NCBI GenBank assembly: GCA_936911875.1
Contig: CAKZGB010000007.1
Span: forward strand, 62,001-126,000
From: an uncultured Lysobacteraceae bacterium
GTDB lineage: Bacteria > Pseudomonadota > Gammaproteobacteria > Xanthomonadales > Xanthomonadaceae
Reading direction: 5' to 3'
Length of the DNA stretch: 64,000 nt
Part shown: in pieces, positions 52,419 to 62,002 of the stretch
Numbering within the stretch: position 1 is the stretch's first letter
How the letters are laid out: every line of letters starts with the position of its first letter
The notes under the pieces: generated by a model
Told to the model about the DNA's origin: nothing
Databases searched by the model: none
The model's input: only the letters and a program-made list of their open reading frames with translations
Translations under genes and position numbers: made by a program

Positions 52419-53519
52419 TCACAGGCGCAGCGGCATGACCACGTGGCGGCAACGTTCGTTCGAGGCTTCCTGCACCAGCGCCGAGGAATTGGCATCCTTG
52501 ACCTTGATGACGATCTGATCGTCACGCAGCGAAGTCAGCGCATCGAGCAGGTAGACCACGTTAAAGCCCATTTCCAGGCCGTTGATGGTGGTTTCGGCCT
52601 CGAGTTCTTCGTTGGCCTCGTCCTGATCCGGATTGTTCGACGAGATGTGGACCTTGCCCTGGTTGATTTCCAGACGCACGCCCTTGTACTTGTCGTTGGC
52701 CACGATCGCAGCGCGTTGCAGCGCCGAACGCAGCACTTCGCGGTCGGCACGGATGCTCTGATCGGCACCGATGGCCATCACGCCTTCGTAATCGGGGAAT
52801 TTGCCGTCGATCAGTTTGGAGGTAAAGCACAGGTCCTCACGCTCAACGCGGATGTGTCCGCGGCCGATCTGCATCTTCAGGACGCGATCACCGCCCTCAA
52901 GCAGGCGTTGCAGCTCCTGCACACCCTTACGCGGCAGGATGATCTGGCGCGGCGTGGCTTGCGGGGTATCCAGCTGGTGCTCGCACAGGGCCAGACGGTG
53001 ACCGTCGGTGGCGACACAACGCAGCGAATTGGTGCGCAGATCGAACAGCAGGCCGTTCAGATAAAAACGCACGTCCTGATTGGCCATGGCGAAGGCCGTA
53101 CGGTCGATCATTTCGCGCAGCGCGGATTCCGGAATCTCCAGCGACTCAGTCGCATCGATCTCGTCGATCGAGGGGAAGTCCAGGCTCGGCAAGGTCGACA
53201 GCGTGAACTTGGACTTGCCCGAGGTGATCGTGACGCGTTCCTGATTGACCTTGACCGTGATGCGGCTACCGTCGGGCAGGGCGCGGACCAGATCGTACAG
53301 CTTGCGGGCCGGGATCGTGATTTCACCGTCTTCGGAGTCTTCGACCGCGATGCGGGAAATCATCTCGACTTCCATGTCCGTTGCCGTCAGGGACATACGG
53401 CCATCTTGGATCTGGACCAACAAGTTGCTCAGAACCGGAAGCGTGTGCCGGCGTTCGACGACGTTGATGACCTGCGTCAGGGCTTTGAGAAAGACTTCGC
53501 GTTGGAGGGTAAAACGCAC
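52419..53519 (-). CDS. dnaN: DNA polymerase III beta clamp
   Basis: A 366-residue sliding clamp of the replicase. The N-terminus MRFTLQREVFLKALTQVINVVERRHTLPVLSNLLVQI, the segment VRALPDGS, and the C-terminal CRHVVMPLRL (the M-P-[ML]-R-[LI] end) are typical. It lies between the probable oriC and recF in the standard dnaA-dnaN-recF-gyrB order. Confidence 0.98.
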   Translation of the reverse strand: MRFTLQREVFLKALTQVINVVERRHTLPVLSNLLVQIQDGRMSLTATDMEVEMISRIAVEDSEDGEITIPARKLYDLVRALPDGSRITVKVNQERVTITSGKSKFTLSTLPSLDFPSIDEIDATESLEIPESALREMIDRTAFAMANQDVRFYLNGLLFDLRTNSLRCVATDGHRLALCEHQLDTPQATPRQIILPRKGVQELQRLLEGGDRVLKMQIGRGHIRVEREDLCFTSKLIDGKFPDYEGVMAIGADQSIRADREVLRSALQRAAIVANDKYKGVRLEINQGKVHISSNNPDQDEANEELEAETTINGLEMGFNVVYLLDALTSLRDDQIVIKVKDANSSALVQEASNERCRHVVMPLRL

Positions 53520-53777
53520 GGAAGGGTCCTTTGGTAAGCTCTATACACTCTTGTGTATAAATCAAAACGGTAGTGGTAGTAGTGTGCCGGTCAAGCGTTG
53601 GAAACCAATAGTAACTATTTGATTTATAACGATTTTCTGGCAAGGATAACTCTTGTAAAACTGAGTTGAAGCCTTGGGTACAACTTGTGGACAACTTTGG
53701 TGCATTGCCGGTGACCTTGAGTTATCCACAGGTTGTCACCAATTGCTGCACACCTTGTGCCCGCGTCCGTACACAGC
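53520..53777. other. oriC: Probable chromosomal replication origin (oriC) between dnaN and dnaA
   Basis: The 258-base gap has two perfect DnaA boxes: TTATCCACA at 53722-53730 (plus) and TTATACACA at 53552-53560 (minus). A near match, TTGTCCACA (one mismatch), is at 53686-53694 (minus), and a partial TTATCCTTG at 53643-53651 (minus). The AT-rich stretch at 53612-53637 (GATTTATAACGATTTT) is a candidate unwinding element. dnaN to the left reads away from it and folE and later genes to the right read away, which fits bidirectional replication. Other gaps here lack such boxes apart from one at gyrB. Confidence 0.8.
53542..53559. promoter_or_regulatory. Palindrome with a DnaA box upstream of dnaN
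   Basis: TATACAC-TCTT-GTGTATA, perfect 7-base arms, lies 23 bases before the dnaN ATG. The right half is the DnaA box TTATACACA; the left half is a weaker 7-of-9 box in the opposite orientation. It could be a paired DnaA site controlling dnaN or part of oriC. Confidence 0.6.
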
Positions 53778-55160
53778 TTATTCGGACAATTTGCGGATCA
53801 GTTTCTCCCAGTCCTGATGCACTTTGCCGTCGGTCCGGATCTTTTCCTGGATCCGGCGGCAAGCGTGCAACACCGTGGTATGGTCGCGCCCGCTGAAGGC
53901 ATCCCCAATTCCCGGCAGACTTTCGTCGGTCAGTTCCTTTGCGAGCGCCATGGCCATATGCCGTGGCAGTACCACGGTGGCGCGTCGTCCCGGTCCCAAC
54001 AGATCTTTGATCTGCAAGCCGTAATAGTCTGCCACGACTTTGATGATGTTAGGAATGGAAAGCGACTGCCGCTGCGACTGGAACAGATGTTTCAGCGTTT
54101 CCTGTGCAAACTCGACCGTGATCGCCTGACCCGTAAAGTTCGCGTTGGCGATCAGGGTGTTGAGAGCGCCTTCGAGCTCACGCACGTTGGACTGGATGCG
54201 CTTGGCCAGCAGCATGGCCACTTCATCGGGGATGAAATGGCCGCGGTCCATGGCTTTGCGGGCCACAATATTGGCGCGGGTCTCGAAATCCGGCGGGTCG
54301 ACGGCGACCGCGTGGCCCGAAGCCAGGCGCGATTTGAGCCGCGAATGCAGCCCGTCGACCTCTTTCGGGTAACGGTCACAAGTCAGAATCAGCTGTTTCT
54401 GACCGTCAAATAAGGTGTTGAACGTGTAGAAGAACTCCTCTTGCGTGGCTTCACCACGCGCCAGGAACTGCACGTCATCGACCAGCAGACAGTCGATTTG
54501 CCGGAATTGGCGCTTAAATTCTTCCTGCCGCTGGTTCAGTACGGCGCGGCGGAACCCGTTGAGGTACTGCTGCGAACTCAAATACAGAACTCGCGCCTTG
54601 GGATTGCGGCGTTTGATCTCGTTGCCGGCCGCAAACATCAGGTGGGTTTTACCCACGCCGGTGCCGCCAAACAGCAATAAAGGATTGTTGGTGCGCTGAC
54701 CGGGATTCTCGGCAGCCTGCAACGCAGCGGCGCGCGCCATCATGTTGCTACGGCCCTCGACAAAGTTGTCAAAGGTGAACTGACTGTCCATATAGCCGTG
54801 AAAATCGCCGGCGAGCTCAGCCTCACCGTTACTTTCCGACGGATCAAACAAGGTCGAAGGCCCGCTCACGCGTGTCGGCGCACTGCCCACAGCAGCGGAA
54901 GTCGGCGGTAACAGCGGTTTGCTCGAGGGCAGGGAGCCCACTTCGAGCTGGACATCCTCGACTTGCATGAAATGCCGCGCCAATTCGCGGATCCGCGGCA
55001 GAAAATCGCTACGAACCTGCTCCAGCGCATACGCATTGGGTGCGAGCAGCACGAAGGCATCGCCACGCATCAACGGCTGCAGCGAGGCGACGTACGTCTG
55101 CACATCTCCAATAGGATATTCAGCCTCAAGCCGTTCCAAGCAGCGCTGCCAAGCGTCCAT
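53778..55160 (-). CDS. dnaA: Chromosomal replication initiator DnaA
   Basis: A 460-residue AAA+ initiator. Domain I begins MDAWQRCLERLEAEYPIGDVQTYV, a xanthomonad-like N-terminus. The Walker A is FGGTGVGKTHL, Walker B LLVDDVQFL, and the C-terminal DNA-binding signature is FSGRDHTTVLHACRRI. Domain II (about 95-140) is a Ser/Pro-rich linker. A second ATG one codon upstream is possible. It is not adjacent to rpmH, as it is in most relatives; folE lies upstream on the other strand. Confidence 0.98.
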   Translation of the reverse strand: MDAWQRCLERLEAEYPIGDVQTYVASLQPLMRGDAFVLLAPNAYALEQVRSDFLPRIRELARHFMQVEDVQLEVGSLPSSKPLLPPTSAAVGSAPTRVSGPSTLFDPSESNGEAELAGDFHGYMDSQFTFDNFVEGRSNMMARAAALQAAENPGQRTNNPLLLFGGTGVGKTHLMFAAGNEIKRRNPKARVLYLSSQQYLNGFRRAVLNQRQEEFKRQFRQIDCLLVDDVQFLARGEATQEEFFYTFNTLFDGQKQLILTCDRYPKEVDGLHSRLKSRLASGHAVAVDPPDFETRANIVARKAMDRGHFIPDEVAMLLAKRIQSNVRELEGALNTLIANANFTGQAITVEFAQETLKHLFQSQRQSLSIPNIIKVVADYYGLQIKDLLGPGRRATVVLPRHMAMALAKELTDESLPGIGDAFSGRDHTTVLHACRRIQEKIRTDGKVHQDWEKLIRKLSE

Positions 55161-55295
55161 CAAACCCGTCGATTCACCCTAATACCAGACCGAATAGACT
55201 AACACCCCCGCCCCCCGGCCGCCCACCCGAATGCCATCGCGGCCGATGCAAACCGCTAAACTATGACGTTACCCGTAGTTCCTTCGAGAGTTTTC

Positions 55296-55892
55296 ATGAG
55301 CGATGCGCCCGCCAATTCCAAGCCCACGCGCGACCAGGCCGAGGCCGCCGTCCGCACCCTGTTGAGCTGGGCCGGTGACGATCCGGGCCGCGAGGGCCTG
55401 ATCGACACGCCAAAACGCGTGGTCAAGGCCTACGAGGAATGGTTCGCCGGTTACCTCATGGATCCTGCCGAGTACCTCAAGCGCACCTTCGAAGAGGTGG
55501 AGGGCTACGACGAGATGATCGTGCTGCGCGACATTCCGTACGAATCGCACTGCGAGCATCATCTGGCGCCGATTATCGGCAAGGCCCATATCGGTTATCT
55601 GCCGAACGGTCGCGTGGTCGGCATCAGCAAGCTCGCCCGCGTGCTCGAGGCTTACGCCAAGCGTCTGCAAGTCCAGGAAAAAATGACCTCGCAAATCGCG
55701 CACGTCATCCAGGAAGTGCTGCAACCGCTCGGTGTCGGTGTCGTGATCGAAGGCTCGCACGAATGCATGACCACCCGTGGCGTGCACAAGCGCGGTGTCG
55801 GCATGATCACCTCAACCCTGCTCGGCCAGTTCCGCGACGATCCGCGTACCCGCGCTGAATTCCTGCAGTTTGTCGGCGTCGACCGCCGCTAA
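55296..55892 (+). CDS. folE: GTP cyclohydrolase I
   Basis: A 198-residue enzyme that opens GTP to dihydroneopterin triphosphate, the first step of folate and pterin synthesis. Zinc ligands are in SHCEHH and HECMTTRGVHK; the core RVVGISKLARVLEAYAKRLQVQE is typical. I take the ATG at 55296, since residues before it do not match the family. It makes the pterin used indirectly by phhA. Divergent from dnaA with a 135-base GC-rich gap. Confidence 0.96.
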   Translation: MSDAPANSKPTRDQAEAAVRTLLSWAGDDPGREGLIDTPKRVVKAYEEWFAGYLMDPAEYLKRTFEEVEGYDEMIVLRDIPYESHCEHHLAPIIGKAHIGYLPNGRVVGISKLARVLEAYAKRLQVQEKMTSQIAHVIQEVLQPLGVGVVIEGSHECMTTRGVHKRGVGMITSTLLGQFRDDPRTRAEFLQFVGVDRR

Positions 55893-55940
55893 TCGCATGG
55901 CCGCCGCCTGACGGCCTTCTGCCCTGACACCGACATTCCG

Positions 55941-57188
55941 ATGACTGCACCGTTACCCATCACCGGCTCGCGCCGGCAGGCTGCGCTGATCTTTATTTTC
56001 ATCACGGTGCTGATCGATGTGATTGCCTTCGGCGTGATCATTCCGGTCCTGCCGCAGCTGATCAAGGAGTTCGTCGGCGGCAGTGATGCCACCGCATCGC
56101 ATTGGATCGGCATCTTCGGCACGCTGTTTGCCGCGATCCAGTTCATCAGTGCGCCGATTCAGGGCGCCCTGTCCGACCGCTACGGCCGTCGCCCGGTGAT
56201 TCTGCTGTCGTGTCTGGGTCTGGGCCTCGACTTCATCCTGATGGCGCTGGCTCCCAACCTGACGTGGTTGCTGGTCGGCCGCTGCATTTCGGCGGTGACT
56301 TCCGCTTCGTTCACGACGGCGAATGCCTACATTGCCGACGTGACCGAGCCCGAGCAGCGCGCTAAATCATTCGGCATGATCGGTGCGGCGTTCGGTATCG
56401 GCTTTATTCTTGGCCCGGCCATTGGCGGTACTTTGGGCGAGTACAACTTGCATTGGCCGTTCTGGTTTGCGGCCGGTTTGGCGCTGTTGAACGGACTGTA
56501 CGGCCTGTTCGTGCTGCCCGAATCGCTGGCACCCGAGAACCGCAGCCCGAACATTCAATGGAGCAAGGCCAATCCGGTCGGCTCGTTTGCGCTGCTGGGT
56601 CAGTACCGCGCGATCTGGCCGCTGGCCGCGATCATCCTGATTGCCAATCTTGCGCACTACATTTATCCGACGATTTTTGTCCTGTATGCCGACTACCGCT
56701 ACGGCTGGGGCCCGCAACAGGTCGCGGCGGTGTTAGTCGCCGTCGGCATTTTCAGTGTGCTGGTCAACGGTTTTGCCGTAGGAAGAATCACCCGTCGTCT
56801 GGGCGAACGCCGGGCCATGGTGCTGGGTCTGAGCGCCGGCGCCATTGGCTTTGCGCTGTACGGTCTAGCCGATCAGGGCTGGTTGTTCTGGCTCGGCATT
56901 CCGATCAGCGCGCTGTGGGCCGTCAGCGGCCCCGCCGCGCAGTCCATCATCACGCGCAGCGTCGGCAAAGACGTGCAAGGCCGGATTCAGGGCTCGCTGT
57001 CGTCGCTGGTCTCACTGGCGGGCATCGCCGGGCCGTTGCTGTTTTCGGGTGTCTTTAGCGCGTTTATTGGCCAAAACGTGGCCAAGCCGCTGCCGGGCGC
57101 GCCCTGGTATCTGGCAGCGATGTTGCTTGGCGCTGCGGTGCTGATTGCCGTGCAGTATGCGCGGTCCGTACCGCCTTCGGCCGATTAA
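55941..57188 (+). CDS. Tet(A)-like MFS drug/proton antiporter
   Basis: A 415-residue 12-helix transporter of the major facilitator superfamily. Motif A is GALSDRYGRRPVILLSCLGLGLDFI after helix 2 and motif C-like GAAFGIGFILGPAIGG in helix 5. It resembles the tetracycline-efflux group, but similarity does not prove antibiotic export. It follows folE by 48 bases in the same direction. Confidence 0.88.
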   Translation: MTAPLPITGSRRQAALIFIFITVLIDVIAFGVIIPVLPQLIKEFVGGSDATASHWIGIFGTLFAAIQFISAPIQGALSDRYGRRPVILLSCLGLGLDFILMALAPNLTWLLVGRCISAVTSASFTTANAYIADVTEPEQRAKSFGMIGAAFGIGFILGPAIGGTLGEYNLHWPFWFAAGLALLNGLYGLFVLPESLAPENRSPNIQWSKANPVGSFALLGQYRAIWPLAAIILIANLAHYIYPTIFVLYADYRYGWGPQQVAAVLVAVGIFSVLVNGFAVGRITRRLGERRAMVLGLSAGAIGFALYGLADQGWLFWLGIPISALWAVSGPAAQSIITRSVGKDVQGRIQGSLSSLVSLAGIAGPLLFSGVFSAFIGQNVAKPLPGAPWYLAAMLLGAAVLIAVQYARSVPPSAD

Positions 57189-57391
57189 GCAGGCTCGTCA
57201 GGGATCAGCTCCGACTCCAGTCGGGCAATCGCATCTTTCAGCTGCAGCTTGCGCTTTTTCAGGCGCGTGATGGCCAGCTCGTCGCGACGGACCGAGGCCT
57301 GCAACGAGGCGATCGCCGCATCCAGATCGCGATGCTCCTGGCGCAGCTGAACTAGCCACATTGCTGCCTTACTCGAGTCGAGGTCATCCAT
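57185..57391 (-). CDS. DUF465/YdcH-like small coiled-coil protein
   Basis: A 68-residue acidic-basic helical protein; EHRDLDAAIASLQASV and LKKRKLQLKDAIARLE match the DUF465 (YdcH) pattern of two helices. Function unknown. Its stop overlaps the MFS stop by 4 bases and its start is 25 bases from that of ttcA on the other strand. Confidence 0.82.
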   Translation of the reverse strand: MDDLDSSKAAMWLVQLRQEHRDLDAAIASLQASVRRDELAITRLKKRKLQLKDAIARLESELIPDEPA

Positions 57392-57416
57392 GTGGCCAGC
57401 TTATAATGTCGGGCTG

Positions 57417-58331
57417 ATGACTACAAATCTCCCCATGCATCCGGCCGCCGATCCGGACGTGCTGCCGTTGGCCGCGCCCGTGCTCCGTTCGCGCAAAGTG
57501 GCGCACGAGCAGCAACGCCTGGCCAAGCGCTTGCGCCATCAGGTGGGCCGCGCCATTGCCGACTTCAACATGATTGAAGAGAACGATCGCGTCATGGTCT
57601 GTCTGTCGGGCGGCAAAGACAGCTACACGATGCTCGACATCCTGTTGCAGCTTCAGCAAAAAGCGCCGGTGAACTTTGAGATCCTGGCCGTCAACTTGGA
57701 TCAGAAGCAACCGGACTTCCCGGAACATGTTCTGCCTGAGTATCTGCAATCGGTCGGTGTGCCCTTCCACATCATTGAGCAGGACACGTACTCGGTGGTG
57801 ACGCGCGTGGTGCCCGAGGGCAAGACCATGTGCTCGCTGTGTTCGCGTCTGCGTCGCGGTGCGCTGTACACCTATGCCGAGGAACATGGCTACAACAAGA
57901 TTGCGTTGGGTCATCATCGCGATGACTTGCTGGCCACGTTCTTTCTGAATCTGTTCCATCACGCCAAGATCAGCGGCATGCCGCCCAAGTTGCAAAGCGA
58001 CAACGGTAAGCACATCGTGATCCGTCCGCTGGCCTACGTGCAGGAAAGCGACATCGTCGAATACGCGGCGGCCAAGAAATTCCCGATCATTCCGTGCAAC
58101 CTGTGCGGCTCGCAGGAAAATCTGCAGCGCAAGCAAGTCGGTCTGATGCTTAAGCAGTGGGAACGCGAACATCCGGGTCGTCTCGAATCCATGGCCAACG
58201 CACTGGGCGACATCCGGCCTTCGCAACTGTCCGATCCTTCGCTATTTGATTTCCGTTCGCTGGGTTCCTCGGTTCCGGCCGAAGGCAACACCGTCAGCGA
58301 TTGGCTCGGCGGCGAGCGGAATCCTTCGTAA
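57417..58331 (+). CDS. ttcA: tRNA 2-thiocytidine synthetase TtcA
   Basis: A 304-residue PP-loop ATPase that thiolates cytidine-32 of tRNA with an iron-sulfur cluster. The PP loop is SGGKDSY near residue 69; cluster/catalytic cysteines lie in CSLCSRLRRGALYTYA and the PCNLCGSQ segment. The frame opens at 57390; the ATG at 57417 fits the family better. It is divergent from the DUF465 gene. Confidence 0.95.
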   Translation: MTTNLPMHPAADPDVLPLAAPVLRSRKVAHEQQRLAKRLRHQVGRAIADFNMIEENDRVMVCLSGGKDSYTMLDILLQLQQKAPVNFEILAVNLDQKQPDFPEHVLPEYLQSVGVPFHIIEQDTYSVVTRVVPEGKTMCSLCSRLRRGALYTYAEEHGYNKIALGHHRDDLLATFFLNLFHHAKISGMPPKLQSDNGKHIVIRPLAYVQESDIVEYAAAKKFPIIPCNLCGSQENLQRKQVGLMLKQWEREHPGRLESMANALGDIRPSQLSDPSLFDFRSLGSSVPAEGNTVSDWLGGERNPS

Positions 58332-58389
58332 ATTCATTTGTATTGATTGCGGTGCGCGATAACGCGTGCCGTTAGAGAGTTATTGATCC

Positions 58390-59292
58390 ATGTTGTTTAA
58401 GAACGCTACGTTTTTTCTGTTCTCTCCGACCTTGGAGTGGAATCACTTTGATGAGCAGCTGCAGGATTGCGAGCTCAAGCCTGTGCAAGGACTCGAACTG
58501 GTATCGCGCGGTTTTGTCTCGCCTTATGGCGAGGACTCCGAAGTCCTGAAGATGGAACAAGGCCCGGTGCTCGCAGTGCATAGCGCACAGCAGGAACGTC
58601 TGTTGCCCGGCGCCGTCGTCAACGAAGCGCTGCAGAAAAAACTGCGTGAAATCGAAAAGGCCGATGGCCGTCGTCCCGGTTCCAAAAAGCGCGCACAGAT
58701 TAAGAGCGATCTGATTCTGGAGATGTTGCCGAAGGCGTTTATCAAATCCGCACGCACCACGGCCATCCTAGATACGTCCAAGGGTTGGATTGCAGTCGAC
58801 ACCGCATCGCGCAAGCAGGCCGAAAACGTCGTCAGCGAGATTCGTCGTGCCATGAGTTCGTTCCCGGCGCTGCCGTTGAATGCCGAGCAGTCGCCGCGTC
58901 AGATTCTGACGTCGTGGCTGATGGGTGGCGACATGCCCGAGGGTCTCGTGCTCGGTCACGAAGCCGAGTTGCAGGATCCGGCCGAGCAGGGCGCGACGAT
59001 TAAAGTCGCTCGCATGGACTTGGCCAACGACGAACTGCGCCAACATGTCGAAGCCGGTTTCCAAGTGGTGCGACTGGCTCTGATCTATAACGATCGCATC
59101 GGCCTGACGTTCGGTGACGATTTGGTCGTGCGCAAAATCAAACTGCTAGAAGCCGCGACTGAAAATCTCGATACCGGTGATGACGATGATGCGCGTGCCG
59201 AACGCGATGCATTGCTCGCCTTGATGCACGGCGAACTGGCTGAGCTGTTCCAGGTGTTGGCTGCCGCATTCCGGTTCACCCCGGTGCAATGA
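58390..59292 (+). CDS. rdgC: Recombination-associated protein RdgC
   Basis: A 300-residue nucleoid-associated ring protein that binds dsDNA and limits RecA action. MLFKNATFFLF at the N-terminus, FVSPYG, KKRAQIKSDLILEMLPKAF and GWIAVDTASRKQAENVVSEIR are typical. It is the only gene of this region that interacts functionally with recBCD and recF. It overlaps the next gene by 4 bases. Confidence 0.94.
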   Translation: MLFKNATFFLFSPTLEWNHFDEQLQDCELKPVQGLELVSRGFVSPYGEDSEVLKMEQGPVLAVHSAQQERLLPGAVVNEALQKKLREIEKADGRRPGSKKRAQIKSDLILEMLPKAFIKSARTTAILDTSKGWIAVDTASRKQAENVVSEIRRAMSSFPALPLNAEQSPRQILTSWLMGGDMPEGLVLGHEAELQDPAEQGATIKVARMDLANDELRQHVEAGFQVVRLALIYNDRIGLTFGDDLVVRKIKLLEAATENLDTGDDDDARAERDALLALMHGELAELFQVLAAAFRFTPVQ

Positions 59293-60125
59293 GTCTGACA
59301 GAGCGCTTGCGGCAATTGTTGTCGGCGGCGCCCGCCACGCCCTTGGATGCGCAATGGTTGCATGTGGAGGGCGATCAACTGCAGTTGCAGCACCGTGACG
59401 AGTACATTCCGGTGCGGCTGCGTCGTGAGCCACGCGCCCGCGCCGCGCGCTGCAAATTTCGCGGTCACAGTTTTACGGTCAGTTTGCCGCCGCGCCAATA
59501 TAGCGCGCCATCGTCGGCGCTGCGTGAGTTCACGCCGTGGATTCGCGAGCAATGGAACACGCTGATCGCTCACGCCGTGCCGTTGCCGCAAGTGCATGCG
59601 ACGCAAAGTCTGCTGCTATGGGGCGAGTCCGTGCCGGTGGAGTGGCGGCAGGCACGTTCGTTATCTCTGCAATTGCACGAAGGCCGAATCCTCGCGCAAG
59701 CGCCGCAAGACGGTGTCGCACCGCATCGCTTTGGCACGGCACTCCGTCAGTTTTACGAAGCGCAGGCTCGCACCCGCGCGCACATGGCACTGCAAACTTT
59801 TGGCGTGGACATGCCGAGGTTGCCTTCGCGCGTGGTGTTTAAAAATGTGGACAGCCTATGGGGCTCGATGTCGTCGACCGGTTCGATGACTTTGGAACGT
59901 TCGCTCGCCTTGGCGCCGCAGTACGTGTTTGATTATCTGGTGGTGCATGAGTTGTGCCATCTGTTGCACATGGCACATGACCGCGCGTTCTGGCACGAGG
60001 TCGGGTTGCGAATGCCTGATTATCAGCGCGCGGAACATTGGTTGCGCGATCAGGGTCAACTGCTGCGTCTCAACGCCGCACGCTTAATGACGCCGCAAAT
60101 GTATCTGGCTGCGACGGAGATTTAG
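59289..60125 (+). CDS. YgjP-like (DUF45) zinc metallopeptidase
   Basis: A 278-residue protein. The zinc motif is HELCH in VVHELCHLLHMAHDRAFWHEV (about residue 219), followed by a His-containing segment typical of DUF45/YgjP. The N-terminal half is beta-rich and its role is unknown. It is translationally coupled to rdgC (4-base overlap) and overlaps the end of the convergent hydrolase gene by 4 bases. Confidence 0.87.
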   Translation: MSLTERLRQLLSAAPATPLDAQWLHVEGDQLQLQHRDEYIPVRLRREPRARAARCKFRGHSFTVSLPPRQYSAPSSALREFTPWIREQWNTLIAHAVPLPQVHATQSLLLWGESVPVEWRQARSLSLQLHEGRILAQAPQDGVAPHRFGTALRQFYEAQARTRAHMALQTFGVDMPRLPSRVVFKNVDSLWGSMSSTGSMTLERSLALAPQYVFDYLVVHELCHLLHMAHDRAFWHEVGLRMPDYQRAEHWLRDQGQLLRLNAARLMTPQMYLAATEI

Positions 60126-60985
60126 TTCGCGGCGAGTCCGAGAAACTCGGCAGCGAGCGGACCGATCGTGCTCGGATCTTCCATGTGCAGATGATGCGTG
60201 CCGTTGATGATGTGCAAATCGGCGTTCTGCAACTGCGCGACGCGGTGGCGACGCATCGCATCGGGGAAATACGACTGCGGCGGATCGGCCAGAATCACGC
60301 GAGTAGGGCAGGCAATGCCGCGCACCAGATCCAGCGCCTGCGGTTCGGTCAGACGAAATGCGGTGGGTTGCGTCAGACGCTGATCCGACGACCACACATA
60401 GCCATCTTGAAATGCAGACACACCGCGTTCGACCAGCAGTCGCGCGACCGGCGCGCTCAAATGATTGACCTGCATGCGCAGTGCAATGGCCTCGTCCAAC
60501 GAGGTGAACACTCGTAACGGACGCCGCGGACGAACCGCGATCTCCAGCGCTTCGCGAAACCGCTCGGCGGTCTGATCGGCCGGATGCGTCAAGGCACCCA
60601 GCGCTTCGATGGCGACAAAGCGATCCACGCGCGAAGGCACGGCCGCCGCGATAAGACTGCACACCACCGAGCCCAACGAATGGCCCAGCAAACTGAAACG
60701 GTCCCAGCCCAAGGCATCGACAACGGCCAGACCGCAGCGCGTTAAAGTCAGCGCGGTGTAATCGGACGAGAGCGGCAGATGATCGCTTTCACCATGACCG
60801 ATCTGATCGATTGCGACCAGCTCACATTGTTCCAACCACGGTGCCATCGGCAGAAAGCTGGCGCTGTTATCTAACCAGCCATGCAATGCCAGCACGCGCG
60901 GTGCACCGGCCGAAGGCGCTTCGAACCGCCAGCCACGAACGTGACCGAAGACGGTCTGCACTTCGAACGGTAAGCGCTCACGCAT
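60122..60985 (-). CDS. Alpha/beta hydrolase
   Basis: A 287-residue alpha/beta hydrolase. The nucleophile elbow is GHSLGS (about residue 107), the oxyanion segment is LHGWLDNSASF, and a catalytic His lies in NGTHHLHMEDP near the end. It overlaps the hemH stop by 8 bases if it starts at the ATG at 60985; a longer start at 61033 lies in hemH. The substrate is unknown. It may be co-transcribed with hemH. Confidence 0.88.
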   Translation of the reverse strand: MRERLPFEVQTVFGHVRGWRFEAPSAGAPRVLALHGWLDNSASFLPMAPWLEQCELVAIDQIGHGESDHLPLSSDYTALTLTRCGLAVVDALGWDRFSLLGHSLGSVVCSLIAAAVPSRVDRFVAIEALGALTHPADQTAERFREALEIAVRPRRPLRVFTSLDEAIALRMQVNHLSAPVARLLVERGVSAFQDGYVWSSDQRLTQPTAFRLTEPQALDLVRGIACPTRVILADPPQSYFPDAMRRHRVAQLQNADLHIINGTHHLHMEDPSTIGPLAAEFLGLAAN

Positions 60986-61937
60986 GACGGTCGATCCAGG
61001 AAGCCAACGCGCAGGCATGTTCCGGCGCGCCATTTAAGCAGGGAATGACACGCACGCGACCACCGGCAGCTTGCACCTTGGCGGCGACGCCGATTTTCAG
61101 CTCCTCGAGTGTTTCCAGACAATCGACTGCAAAACCCGGAGTCACGATATCGAGAGTGCGTGCACCCTCAAGCGTGAGTTGCACTGCGGTGGCTTGCGTG
61201 TCGGGCAGCAGCCAAGGCTCGCGACCGAAACGCGACTGGTGTGTCAGCGTCCAGTCCTCGCGCGACAAGTCCAGGCGCCGTGCGATCTCGGCAGCGGAAA
61301 AAGCGTTCTGCTCGGGATACGGATCGCCGGCGTCGGCAAGACGCTGCGGGATGCCGTGGAATGAAAACAGCAGATGCTCCCCGCGACCGTGCTGCTCCCA
61401 GCTGCGACGGATGTCGGCGGCGACCGCATCGAGCCAGGCCGGATGCGCAAAATAGGGCGGTATGACGTTGGCGCCGGGCGCGACCGCATCGACCACATCC
61501 TGCACCGGAGCGACGGTAGTGATGGAGTATTGCGGATACAGCGGCAGCACGCGGATGTCGGTGACACCGGCGGCGACCCAGGCGCGCAATGTGGCCGCCA
61601 TGTCCGGATTGCCGTAACGCATCGCCGCGGCGACCTCCCAGTCGGGGCGCAGTTCGCCGAGGCGTGCGGCCAGTGCCGCTGTTTCAACGGCCAACGGAGA
61701 ACCCTGTGCGGTCCAGATTTCGCGATATTTGCGCGATACCGGACGGCTGCGCAGCGGCAGAATCACCAGATTCAGGATTGGCAGCCACTTCCAGCGCGGT
61801 AAATCGACCACACGCGGGTCCGACAGAAACTGCCGGAGATAGCGGCGCACGGCCGCGGGCGTGGGGGCATCGGGAGTGCCGAGATTGACCAGCAGGATGT
61901 GCGGCTTGCCGGCGGCGGGAGCGATTGATGAATTCAT
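60978..61937 (-). CDS. hemH: Ferrochelatase
   Basis: A 319-residue enzyme that inserts iron into protoporphyrin IX, the last step of haem synthesis. The N-terminus ILLVNLGTPDAPT, the catalytic histidine in LLFSFHGIPQRL (about residue 195), and the C-terminal glutamate in DCLETLEEL are signature. Together with hemD it is one of only two haem enzymes in this window. It is divergent from tatA. Confidence 0.95.
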   Translation of the reverse strand: MNSSIAPAAGKPHILLVNLGTPDAPTPAAVRRYLRQFLSDPRVVDLPRWKWLPILNLVILPLRSRPVSRKYREIWTAQGSPLAVETAALAARLGELRPDWEVAAAMRYGNPDMAATLRAWVAAGVTDIRVLPLYPQYSITTVAPVQDVVDAVAPGANVIPPYFAHPAWLDAVAADIRRSWEQHGRGEHLLFSFHGIPQRLADAGDPYPEQNAFSAAEIARRLDLSREDWTLTHQSRFGREPWLLPDTQATAVQLTLEGARTLDIVTPGFAVDCLETLEELKIGVAAKVQAAGGRVRVIPCLNGAPEHACALASWIDRHA

Positions 61938-62002
61938 GGGTCGCCCCTATTTTGCGCTATTCTTAGTGTCTATCCAAACGGTATTCGGTGGCCTGACAAA
62001 TC

